The notes under the pieces are model-generated. The model saw only the letters and a program-made list of their open reading frames with translations. It was not told the DNA's origin and searched no databases. Position numbers and translations under genes: made by a program. From Sanguinoderma infundibulare (taxonomy: Eukaryota; Basidiomycota; Agaricomycetes; Polyporales; Polyporaceae): a stretch of 64,000 nt of DNA. Positions within the stretch are counted from its first letter, which is position 1; every line of letters begins with the position of its first letter. The DNA lies in assembly GCA_032821775.1 (NCBI GenBank), contig JAVLRN010000002.1:4588001-4652000 (forward strand), read 5' to 3'. This document shows, piece by piece, positions 44,717 through 55,205 of the stretch.

Positions 44717-46516
44717 ATGGGCTCGTATTTCAGCCTATTAGGACCAGCCAAGTCTCGAGGCCCGACGCTCAACGATGACGTCTTGTTATCCATCTTGGCA
44801 TTCTCCCAGCGACCCCGCACCGCCGTCTCAATGATGGCGACCTCCCGCTTTCTCTACCACGAGGGGGCGAAGATCGTCCTACAGGATCCGGTGGTATTCG
44901 ACGGCTCGGAGAGGAAGGTGCTTGCGCTCTTGCGTTTCGTTCAGGCCGAAACGTTCTCTCGGTGTTCGTACGTATGCTCCCTGTATGTCACCATGGATGG
45001 AATGCCGAGGTCGGTTGCGCAAGGTCTGATCGAGATCTTGCCCCGCATGTCGTCCCTGACCATGCTCGTCCTCGACGTGGAAGATGCACTCGGGTCTCAC
45101 CCAGATCTCCTTCCTGCCTTCGCTGCGCTTCGATCGATCAAGACGCTGGTCACGACTAGAACCGGAGAACGTTCTTGTGAGCTTGTACGGACACTTCGGT
45201 CGAAGCTCACCTCGGCGCGACTCTGTTTCGACTTGAAAGCACCTGAACTCGACCCGTGGAGTCTCATTTCCATCCACCCGATCTTTCTCCTGCAGAACTC
45301 AGCCTCGACGCTTGAAGCGTTGACGTGCGGGAGCTGGTGCAGCAGGTTCCTCTTCCCCCCAAAGGTCGTCTATCCGAACGTACGCCATCTTACCCTTACG
45401 CATTGCGTCTCGCTCAGCCATGTCCTCTACATGGACACGTTCCCTAACATCACCCATCTCGCCGTGTCGAACCATCTCCGCGGCCTCCCAGTGGGATACT
45501 GGTTACTCGACTGGACACGGGAGGAGAACCTGGTCATGCAGTCTAATCCCCAATCCAGCATCTCGTCGTGGCAGAGCCTCGAGACCTTCACTGGACACGT
45601 CGTAGAACTCTGGATGCTCGGTATCACCTGTCCCATACGCGACCTGTTCCTCGAAGATGCGCCGGCCGTCCGCCCCGCCCTCGCGCTCACCGACGTGCTC
45701 GACTCTGCGCGCCCGACGGCCCTCACGATCACCTTCTGCGGGTACCCCTTCACGGACGTCCTCGAATCGGACTTTCTCAGCGCGCTACGCACGGTGGGCG
45801 CATCCGGTCTGAGGAGCCTGGCGTTCGTGATCGAGCTGAAGTCAGTGGACCGCGACTTGGATCTCCGCCGCGCATTCGTGAGTTCTTTGTCCTCTTGTCA
45901 ACTGTCTGCGTGTACGACGCAACTGCATGACCCAATCTCACCTTCCTTTCCCTAGGCTGACATCGAAGCGACGCTTTCTGGCTTGCAGCTGACCAGCCTC
46001 GACATCACCGTGAGCGACGTCGGGCTGGACGAGCAGGTTCCGGATGAGCTATTCACGACCCCGCGGACCAGTCGGAGGCCGCACCCGCAGTTCCCTGTGC
46101 CTCTAGAAGACTACCAGGCTATGGAGCGTGCCTTGCGTATGAGGAAGGCGTTTCTGACCTTACCCGGGTCTTTCAAACGTCGCGCACCGCGTGGGCGCGC
46201 GGAACGTTCGCTGGACAGGCTTGACGTCCACGCGTTCGCGGCGCGCCTGGCGCAGTCGATTCCTACTCTTTGCGATGCGGTCATCGCAGTTCAGAGGTCG
46301 CGCCGGCGCGGTGGTGCGTACAGGGTTGCGAAGCTGATGAGCAGGGAGACGGGCACGGGGACGGGCATCGATGCGCTGGTGTCGGACGGAGGGGAGGTCG
46401 TTTACGAGGAGGTTTCTGACGAGGAAATGCCGACGGCGATATGGTGGTCTGAGGTGTGGGAACCCATCTTCACGACCACGTTCTCTGTGCGACCCAGAGG
46501 GACTTCCGTACTGTAG
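44717..46516 (+). CDS. F-box protein, copy B
   Basis: Exons 44717-45877 and 45956-46516 give 573 residues; the first exon is exactly as long as in copy A (387 codons). The F-box-like N-terminus LNDDVLLSILAFSQRP is identical to copy A, and the C-terminal block LDRLDVHAFAARLAQSIP with AYRVAKLMSRETGTGTG is nearly so. The central region (from about residue 165 to 330) is the most different, suggesting a divergent substrate-binding surface. The 78-base intron ends CCCTAG and contains an in-frame stop if retained. Confidence 0.83.
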
Positions 46517-47044
46517 AGCTCCTCGTGCGCATGGCATCGCGAGTAGCCCATCTGCTTGAACGTGATGAGTAGAGGTTCTTCATAAATATTTAAGCAAGCC
46601 ACTCGCGCATCACGCGAGAATTCGTGTCGAAACGTTGGGTGCAAACTCACCGGCGCAATGAGTTTGAACTTTGAAGAGGGGAATACTGAACACTTGTCGT
46701 GGTGGGCGGTCGCCCCTGCCACCTTGCACCTTGGAACTGATAGTGATGAAAACACAGGCGGAACATTGGCGAGACCGAGATATGCGCTGGAGTGCGCAAA
46801 GCCCGTTACCGATACGTAGGATCATGAGACTATCACTATGGCGCGCATCGTTGAATGTTCAACACCGGTCCTGATGTGGATGGTTGCGACAGGCTGCAGT
46901 ACGCTGCTGTGAACGCCGCGGCGTCCACTATAGTGACGTGAGGTGTACATCGGGCGACGGCAGACTCAAGCTCACTCGGGACGCGAGGTGAGCCTACGAG
47001 TAAAAGAAACCTGAGACAAAAGGTCAAACTCAATAACATGCACC

Positions 47045-47128
47045 GGGCCTGGCCGGGAATTGAACCCGGGACCTCCTCCACACGCTCGAAAGCCCTAAGA
47101 AGGAATCATACTACTAGACCACCAGGCC
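47045..47128 (-). tRNA. tRNA-Pro (AGG anticodon), with short intron, copy 3
   Basis: Same stems, AGG anticodon and 12-base intron (CTTTCGAGCGTG) as the copy at 38699. It is the copy B partner of the tRNA at 37769 in the segmental duplication. Confidence 0.93.
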
Positions 47129-47405
47129 GTGAAGAAAGGCGCAGTCAGTCTGGAATCATTGGATGGGATGTGGCGTCCGAACATGGTAACTCAAGCGCCC
47201 AATCAATCCGCAGCGTCAATACCGTTACCCGGGGCGCAGCACCAGTGACTTGCGCAAGTTGGCCTTTCCCCTTTTCCCCACCCTCCAAAGTAGTGCCGCG
47301 AAGCCATATGCTTGGCAGCCCAGCTTGCACTTCAAGAGTGTTGAATGCTTTGCTAGCAGTATGGTTCCGTGGCTTGCGGCCCGTTATCCAAGTTCAAACG
47401 CATTC

Positions 47406-48461
47406 TCGGCTGAGGCCGTGTTTTGAGTCGGAGCATCTCATCGACTTTCAATGGCTCTCATGTGGAGCGCGAGCGTGACCCGTTGGCGCTGCACAACGCA
47501 CAAGGGATTGAGTGTGCCTGTGATCGACACGGTATGGGATGACTTCTTCTGCCCGTACGAACTCCATGCTGATGACTTTGACCTTTCCATGCATGAAGCC
47601 AGGCATCCAGTCAGCGTTCCCGGGCACACACGGTTTGAAGACGGTGGGCCAGTCTGCGAAGGGAGTGCTCACTGCGTCGTGCCCCTCGATCTGCCGAATC
47701 CTGTCGCCTGTTCGAGTCCTGGCCCGTTCGCGTGACTGTATGCACGAAGATATATAGTTGAGTCGCATGCTGAATATCCGAGTGGACTACGACTTCAGTT
47801 GATACGTCACCCAACGGTCTCTACATTGACTAGTCTTGTGTGGAGAAGGTACGCGGCCGTCGAACCATTGGTCTTCCGAAGATTCGGTCCCAGTGAAGCT
47901 TGTCTGCCTTTCAAACGCCCGTGGCGTTCAGGATACGAAGAGGTTCGGAGCCTGAGCGCAGCTGAAGGACCTGTGCTAGTAGGACGCCGCCGTGGACTCG
48001 AAGGCAGCTTATGACTGACAAGTACCTAGATGGATATGCCTTGATGGCCTGCCAATCGACCATGGACAAACTTCGTGCATGAATTCTGCGGCTTTCTAAC
48101 CGATCCGCACTGGCACTGGCACGCGCCACGTGAAAGTGTGTATCATGCGTTCCACGCCATCGGTGAGTTTCTATCGCCCTCGGTGTCGATGATAATTTGA
48201 CCTTCCATGGGAGGTTTTTGACAGCGTTCCGAACAACGTCCTTTTTCGAAGCACCAGGGCAGTTTGATATAGGGACAGTTCATCGGAGAGATGCGTCACA
48301 TCGACAAGGGACAAAGGGTCTGCGTCTACCTTATTCGCTGCGTTCCACTCAACAGACTGACCGTCTTCGACTTGACGTTTTCCGTTTTTATGATCAAGAA
48401 GGACCCGCCCATCAAAGTCATTTCTATTGACTATGTAGGAAGTCCGCTTGTGCCCGAATGT
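47406..48461. other. Interval without a supported gene
   Basis: ORFs of 60-106 codons on both strands have no domain. A plus-strand stretch near 48070-48170 (LTDPHWHWHAPRESVYHAF) looks coding-like but is isolated. Confidence 0.35.
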
Positions 48462-48470
48462 ATATATAAA
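48462..48470 (+). promoter_or_regulatory. TATA box of the small secreted protein gene
   Basis: TATATATAA, 145 bases upstream of the start codon at 48615, in otherwise GC-balanced sequence. A strong TATA box suits a highly or conditionally expressed small secreted protein. Confidence 0.55.
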
Positions 48471-48614
48471 GGTGGGAGTCGTGAGAAGATCTGCATCCAG
48501 CGAGGTTCCCCCAGGACATTCACGACACTGGTACATACTAGCGCCATGTATAGTCCGAGTCATCCTCCCCTTCCCAGACATTCAGAGCTGATCTCGTCCC
48601 CTCTCGCTTGCAGC

Positions 48615-49091
48615 ATGCAGTTCTCCGTAAACGCTTTTGTCAAGCTCTTCATTGTCGCCGCCATGGTCAACATGGTTGCCGTCGTCGCCGGGCTGGGGTC
48701 GGACCCCACGAGCCTCCAAGCACGAGAGGGCTGCGTCTCCGAAAACTGCACTCTGGGTGCTGTGGGGGCCTGCTGCGCAGGCGCACACTGCGTCGCCGAC
48801 CTCGGCGGTACCGGAGTGAGCGCCCATCGGGTGTTCCATTGATTGCTGAGTCGGACGGCGGCGAGCAGTAGATCATTGACGTGCTGCCTCTGACTCAGGT
48901 CTGCGCGCCTTGCGCGGTCCTATGCAGCACCACCGCCGACTGCTGCACGATGTCCGCCTGCGAACAGATAGTGTTCAATGGCGAGCCCGTCGGGGTGAGT
49001 TCCTGACTGCTGTTCGAGGTCGTCGCGAGTGGGTCGAACCGTGTGCTAACTTGGACTGCCGTCATGCTAGCTTTGTGTTCCGCAGGCTTGA
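48615..49091 (+). CDS. Small secreted cysteine-rich protein
   Basis: Three exons in phase 0/0: 48615-48815, 48899-48994 and 49071-49091; 105 residues. The third exon is only seven codons (LCVPQA plus stop), supported by the branch site TGCTAAC and acceptor GCTAG. A hydrophobic signal peptide covers residues 1-26 or so. The mature part has 12 cysteines, including two CC pairs (GACCAG, ADCCTM), an even number suited to six disulfides. Spacing is not that of a classical hydrophobin (eight Cys with two CC pairs), so an effector-like or knottin-like surface protein is more likely. No close family recognised. Confidence 0.75.
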
Positions 49092-49259
49092 GTACTGGCG
49101 TTGGTAGCCTATATATATAGGCGTGTTTATGCTGTTTATGCGCCTTGTACTATAGTCGGTGACGTGTCCATGCATACCCAGCGTAGCGTCCGAGTCAATG
49201 TAGTTCGACATTGGAGAGTCTGACACTTACCCATGCTAACGTTTAGTTTCCGTCTTCAA

Positions 49260-51356
49260 CTACAGCGCGTATAAAACACGACTCTGGCTCTCCACCTCAT
49301 CCCGTTGACCGGGCTTCCACCACACAGGCCAGTCCCGACGGACGACGCCAGGCAGCCCGTACTTCTCCGGGAACCGCACCGTCCAGTCGAACTCCCCCGG
49401 CGGGTATCTGCTCGATGGCAGCCTCACAAGCACAACGTCGTCCACAAGCGCCTCCAACGCCCCGAGGTTCCGCACCGCGACCTCGTCGCCGTGCGATCCG
49501 GACACCGCGGCGGCCGTTCATGGCTTCGACGTGTCCGGGGGCTTGTAGCAGATGATCGCACGGCGCACAGGAGCGCCTCGCGCCGCGCGGCCCCCGAGCA
49601 CCTTCTCTAGGGTGAGCCGCATCTCGCGCTCTTTCAGGCCCCAAGTCTTGCAGCCTGACCCAGAGCGTGTCGAGAGCGGGATACGGGATCGCCTTCGCCG
49701 CTCCTGACGGTGAGTTCCAGAACCGCTGCAGCGGGGAGACGTCGAGCGTCGAGCGGCTTTCGGAGACGATGGACATTGCCTTGACGTTGGCGAAGATGTC
49801 GTGCAAGGACGTTCCGAACGAGAGCGGGAAGTCTGAGCTATCCCGGTAATGAATGCGCAGGTCCTCCGTCTCGGCGAAGACGTCGGAATGCGCGGACAGG
49901 AACGCCTTGAGCTCATCGCGGTCGGGGAAGAGGAGGCGGAGAGAGCCGCTCGGAAACGCCAACTGCAGAGCGAGGTACCGCCGATGGGGCCATCGGCATA
50001 GTTCTTCAGGAAGCCACAGGGCGACGCCGGAGGCACGGTCCTTGCCAAGGACATGACGGCAAACGCTATCCAAAATGGCGCCGTTGGTGTTATCTTTTGG
50101 TGCCTGCAGAACACTGAAGTAGAGGTGGCAGGCGGATGGGACGACGAGGTGCGAGAGAAGGAAGTTGACAGCGCCTCGTGGCCCGCCTTCCGTGTTCAAC
50201 AGATACGTGAAGGACAGGTATCGCAAGTAGGGCAGTTCCACCAGGGTCTGGGGGTTACGGCGTGACATTGTCGCGGCCGCGAAGCACGCCTTGGATAGAT
50301 GGACTTCCTCCAACCAAGGACAGCCGGAGACAAACTTGAGCAGGTCCCAGAGGTCCCAGGAGACGAGGGTGTATTGGCCGTACCAGCTCAGTGTCAGAAC
50401 GGACAGAGCGGGGAACTCGTTCGCGGGGAGCGCCGAAATGTTGCGAAGACAGAGGAACCGCAGCCTCGCGCCGCCCGCTGAGAAGAACGGCAAGAAACGC
50501 GACCCGTGTTCCAGGGCAGGACCGGAGTCCGAGGGTTCAAGCAGGCACTTCTCGAGTGCGCGGGCGTCGAACGACTTGAGGAATTCGGGGATCTCCTTGG
50601 TGGTAAGTGCAGAAACGGAGTGCAGCTCGCGAATCCTGCAGGCGTTCTTCAGGACGAGCTGCTTCATCCTCAGCTGGTCGATGCTCGGGATCTTGTTGAC
50701 GTGAACAGACAGTTGTGGAGAGGAGTCGTCCAAGAGGTAGATACTGCGTTGGTGAGACCATGTGCCGTCATGGTCCACACCGGAGACAGTCTCCCACAGG
50801 GTCGGCGTCCAGAGGGCTAGCTCGCGCCAGTGTCTGCACACTTTCGGAAGAACGTGGAGGTCTTGGACGATGGCCTGGGAGAACGGCCAGTAGCCGGGTT
50901 CTCCGATGTCGTAGGACCGCCTTCTGGGGACCAGAGTGAAGATGTATGCCAAGATCTCTGGAGGAATTCGATTTATCGGAGAGGCTGCGATGTTGATAAG
51001 CCCGTCTACGACAGCCAGACCCTTGCGGAACATCTCTTGGAGGGAGCGCAGCTGGTGGATCAAGACGGTGATTCGTCAATAGCCAAACAAGGAGAAGAAC
51101 GATGATGCCAACGATGATGCTAGCTTACAAGATCCAGCGGTCTGTGATATGAGTATAATTTCAGGTCAGTGTCATGCCACCCAGGGTCCATCTAGTTTGG
51201 CGGCACGCACATCGCAGCCCGTAGCTCGGGGCTCAACGACCCGAGCGTCTCGACTTCATGGAAAATATTTTTGGTCACCCCTTCCAGGGTATCGATTCCC
51301 ATCACTTTGCATGGTGCCGCAATGAATGGACGAGAAGAGTCTTCAGAAGAGAGCGT
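49260..51356 (-). pseudogene. Second-family F-box gene, full length but disabled
   Basis: Exons 51356-51211, 51141-51129 (a 13-base micro-exon) and 51051-49260 join in phase. The encoded order is TLSSEDSSRP, VMGIDTLEGVTKNIFHEVE, PLDLLRSLQEMF, the F-box core INRIPPEILAYIFTLVP, PKVCRHWRELALWTPTLWE, then LRR-like sequence to DWTVRFPEKYGLP and DWPVWW. Three lesions: the start codon expected from its relatives (ATG before CTCTTCTCTG) is ACG; a one-base frameshift lies near 49640 (after RLQDLG); an in-frame TGA follows SKP near 49518. Use of a downstream Met at VMGID would bypass only the first. It could be a sequencing artefact, but three changes point to a recent pseudogene. Confidence 0.78.
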
Positions 51357-52134
51357 GTTGACGAGGTGGTGGGACGCAGCCTCCTAAAACTCATATGCAA
51401 ACGATACTGCATTTCAAATCGTCGAGAAGATTCACATGCATGAGCTGAGATTGTAAGACAATTTCGGCCTGGGAATTTGATCCGTCGTTGCTGAATGACA
51501 TCATTCCGCGCTATGTATTCGATTCGTATTTACCCACTTCTTATCGCCAAGCACGCAGCAGCGCGACTCAAACTCATTCGTTTCCGAGTCACCCTAACAA
51601 ACAACCGTACGTGATGCTAGACCAGGCGTACATGCCCAACGAGAACGTTAACGTGGTGGAGGTATACAAAGTGTGGCCCATCAAGGCGCACCGCAGAACA
51701 GCCTGAGAGGTGGAGAGGACGTATGTGTGTGTGTGTACGTGTCGTGTCGTTTAGCCAGTAAAACTCGCGTGCTGCACCACCATCCACAACCCAACCCGTT
51801 ACCCATGCCATTCGCCCCGCCCGCCGAAAGGGAAGGGGAGAGAAGAGAGCCGGCCCGCTACACGGGGAACAAACAAAAGGCAGAAACCCAAGGAAAAAGA
51901 GAGAGACGGAGACGAGGGAGATGACAGACGAGACCGACGTGAAAATATGCAGCGATGAAAACGTGTGAAGACCGACATGAGAGACACGGGATATCATCGA
52001 GAGCTATGTCGAGAGCGAAAGATCGCGCGGTGGGAGGCTCGCTCCCCGCCGCGCCAGACCAAGAGACAGAGAATGCGAGCCGCCGTCTACGGCGGACCGC
52101 TCATGTACATCTATCTGTAAGGTGTGGTGCACCT
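51357..52134. other. Intergenic interval with TG repeat
   Basis: Upstream flank of the F-box pseudogene and downstream flank of the DUF1996 gene A. A short (TG)n tract occupies 51724-51735. No gene seen. Confidence 0.5.
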
Positions 52135-55087
52135 TCAGAACATGTCCCCGTGCTGGTGCGCGCGGCCAAAGTGGCGCGCCTTGTGGCTGCGACGCGCCGC
52201 GGCGGACGCACCCTTCTGGAACACGGTGAGCGCGGCGGGGCCACCGCAGACGAGCGAGCTGTCGCCGGTGCAGGCCATGTTGCACGCCTTGTCGGCGAGA
52301 ACGGCGCCGCCTCCGTTGACGAACGTGCTGCCGCAGTAGCACTCGCGCGCATACTCGACGCCGGCCATGGTGTGCCCGAGCGAGCTGCAGTGGGCGACGC
52401 ACGACTCGACGGTCATCGATTCGCTAGTGTACGCGTCGACGTTGAGAGCGCGGCCTGAGACGAGGTCCTTGCGGCAGCCGACGGCCGTCCAGCCGGCGGG
52501 GAGGCTGACCGTGGAGTTTGAGGGGACGGGGCTCGCGCTGGGGAGAGCAGCGGCAGCGGAGGAAACGACCGAGGTGGGAAGGGCGACGTTGACATTGTTG
52601 AACTTGAACGCGTTCAGGGCCCAGCTGCCACCGCAGGTGTTGGTCTTGTCGCCAGCGCACGTCATGGAGCAGGTGGAGGAAGCAAGAGGCTTGCCCTGGT
52701 TGTTCGCGAACGAGTTACCGCCTGTAGAACTCTGTCAGCATCCAAAATCCACGAGTTAGCCGGACAGAGGACTTACAGTAACACTCGCGGCCGTACTCAA
52801 GCCCTGCCATGGTGTAGCCCTTCGACGCGCAGGTGCTGAGGCAAGACGCGACCGTCATCTGGTTGTTGGCAAAGCTGTAACCGGTCAACGCGCGCGCGGC
52901 GTTGTCAGACACGCAGCCGACACCACTCCACCCAAGCGGAATGCCTGAGCTGGACGGCTGTACCGCCGCGGCGGAGGAGGTGGCGACGCTAGAGCTCGTC
53001 ATGCTTGCGGAGCGTACAGACGTGGTGCTGACGGCTGCTGAGGAGGAGCGCGTCGACGACGAGACCGGGATGGCGACGTTAGAAGTTGTACTGTGAATAG
53101 TGGAGGAGGATACGGACGACGACGACTTGGGCACGCCCGAAGAAGTCAAGAGGGTGAGCCGCGCAGGGCCACCGCAAATCTCGTTCTCTATAACCACAAC
53201 ACATGAGTACCTCAAGTGATGGTCGAAGACCCTCGAGGCAGGACTTACCGTTGCCCGCGCAGTGGTTGCTGCAGAGGTTCCAAGTGATGGTGGTCTGTGA
53301 AGCACCGTTGCGGAGCTGGCTGTCACAGTAGCACTCGTCCGAGAACTCGACGCCGGCAAGCGGGAATCCCTTCGACGCACAGAAGTCCGCGCAGACCGCA
53401 CGGGTCATGTTCGGGCTCGTGGTGGACGCACCAGTGAGCGCACGGCCATTGGCGCCCTCAGCGATGCAGCCAATCTCGTTCCAACCGTTGGGCAGGGGAG
53501 TCTGAGCGGCGATGAGGGAGGGCGCGGCGGCGTTTGCGTTCGCGCAGGCGGGCTTCGTTCCGGTGCCGTCCCAGAACGGGTTGCAGCCAGGAAGCTGGGT
53601 GATCGGTGCACCGAGACCGATGTCCTCGTTGACGTACTCGGTCTCGAGAACGCATGCGTCGGCAGACGCCTGGTCGAAGACAGCGGCGAGCGCAGGGCAG
53701 TCCATGACGTTGCCCTGGGCGGCGGTACAGGTGTCGATAGCCTCCTGGAGGAGATCGATATCCCAGCCGTTCTGGAAGTCGCCGTGGTGGCCGTACCCGG
53801 TAGTATCGCCGTTGGCGAGCACCCAAGTACCCTGCCCCCAGTAGCTGTACTGATCGACGGAGACAAGCATTTCGTAGAACAAGGAAACGAGGTGGACCGG
53901 GTGCGTGTCGGGGCAGTCACCGCTGTTGTAGTTCTGGATTGGATATGCCATGTGCGACGTGTGGTCGGCCGAGTCGAGGTTGACACCATCCCAGCAGGAA
54001 GGGAAGAAGACCTGGGCACGCATGCCATCCGGGCAGTTGTGGTCGAAGAAGTTCGGACGCTCAGCCCAGTCGGGGTCGTTGTTGTGTGCGCCGCTGTAGT
54101 CTGGATGCAGCATCAGCATTTGTACGGTCGGGATAGACGTATGTGTTCAGAACATACCCAGGCACACGAAGCTGACTGCCTGGTCGGCGAAGCTAGAGGC
54201 ATTGTAGGTCCGCCGGTTGGTGTCACCGGCGAGCATCTGTAACAGCAAATGATCAACATTGCTCAGCAAGTACTTTCAGGATCGCACTCACGCGTAAGCC
54301 CTTGGGGAACGCCTTGATGGGCTCGTTCTTCGGGCCCTGCCGCACAAGGTAGTAGATGTTGAACCCAGTCTCTGCAGCAGGCAAGCATCAGCACAAGTAC
54401 ATCGCAGACAACGAGGACTAGAAGTGAATGATCGCAGGATGCAGGGTTCTGGGCGGGTGTGTTTCATCGGCTCGCTCTGATATTTTAAGCCACCGGAAAT
54501 GATGAGTTCGGCCACTTTCCGCCGTCAAGAATGAAAAATATTGAAACGCTCCCAAGTGATCCTGGACCGAAAATACCTCTCTCGCAGGCGGAAATGAATT
54601 AGGAAACCATACTCACGCATCGGGGTGAGCTGTCCGGTGTTCTGATCGCGATGGTACAACTGGGGCTGTCGAAATGTCATCCATTAGCGCCGATGTTCAA
54701 TCTCAATTTCAACCACGCAAAAACTGAGACGAACCGCCCAGTAGTTGGACTTGTCGGGCTGCACGGGGATCGTCGTGCACTTGCTCTGCGTCAGGTCGTC
54801 GGCATCGTACACGTTCTTGAAGCGGCTCGCGCCGACGACAGAGTGGACGTGGGTACCAATCTGTAGGTAACACGCGCGCGGGCCCAGGCACACGGATAGG
54901 CTCGTCAGCACTCAAATTCAACAAACCTACCCAAGCGGCCGAGCAAGATGGGGAGAGTGCGCACCTCGTCCGGGCTCACGATCGGGTCGAGGCGGGTGGT
55001 GATAATGGGCCGGCTGCCTCCAAAGATCCAGTGCTCCGCGTTGGTGACCGCCACAAGCGCGGTGACGAAGAAAAGTTTGGAGAACAT
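52135..55087 (-). CDS. DUF1996 protein with three WSC domains, gene A
   Basis: Eight exons in phase: 55087-54965, 54860-54735, 54665-54617, 54371-54292, 54236-54158, 54100-53249, 53187-52777 and 52721-52135; 768 residues. Signal peptide 1-17 (cleavage before EHWIFGG). DUF1996 follows (about 25-300): THVHSVVGASRF, DKSNYW, NIYYLVRQGPKNEPIKAFP, LAGDTNRRTY, FFPSCWDGVNLDSADHTSHM and GDTTGYGHHGDFQNGWD. Then three Cys-rich WSC domains (roughly 350-440, 505-600, 650-745), each with a GVE/GLE..ECYC motif, separated by Ser/Thr-rich linkers. WSC domains bind glycans, so a secreted or wall-associated carbohydrate-binding protein is likely; DUF1996 itself is uncharacterised. Ends in a His/Arg-rich tail without a GPI signal. 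Confidence 0.93.
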
Positions 55088-55157
55088 CGTAAAGACGGTT
55101 ACGGGTCAAGTAATGAGTGTGCTGATGTCAGATCAAAGAGAGTCGGGTCGCTGAGGG

Positions 55158-55205
55158 CCAGCGAGAGGAGGGAGGGGAGGAGAGAGGAGGGGAGGGAGGG
55201 GAGCC
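55158..55205 (-). promoter_or_regulatory. Pyrimidine tract in promoter of DUF1996 gene A
   Basis: The plus strand is an almost pure purine run rich in GGGAGG and GAGG; on the coding strand it is a CT tract 70-120 bases before the start codon, as in many highly expressed fungal promoters. The G runs could also form a quadruplex. Confidence 0.45.

Larger units (their letters stand above)
43480..47405 (+). repeat. Segmental duplication, copy B
   Basis: Partner of 34850-38105: unnamed gene tail, F-box gene and tRNA-Pro in the same order and spacing. The reading frames are better preserved in this copy for the unnamed gene, while both F-box genes look intact. Confidence 0.85.

Noticed and set aside
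48615..49091. Classification of the small Cys-rich protein as a hydrophobin
   Set aside because: It has 12 cysteines rather than eight, and the CC pairs are not in the hydrophobin order.
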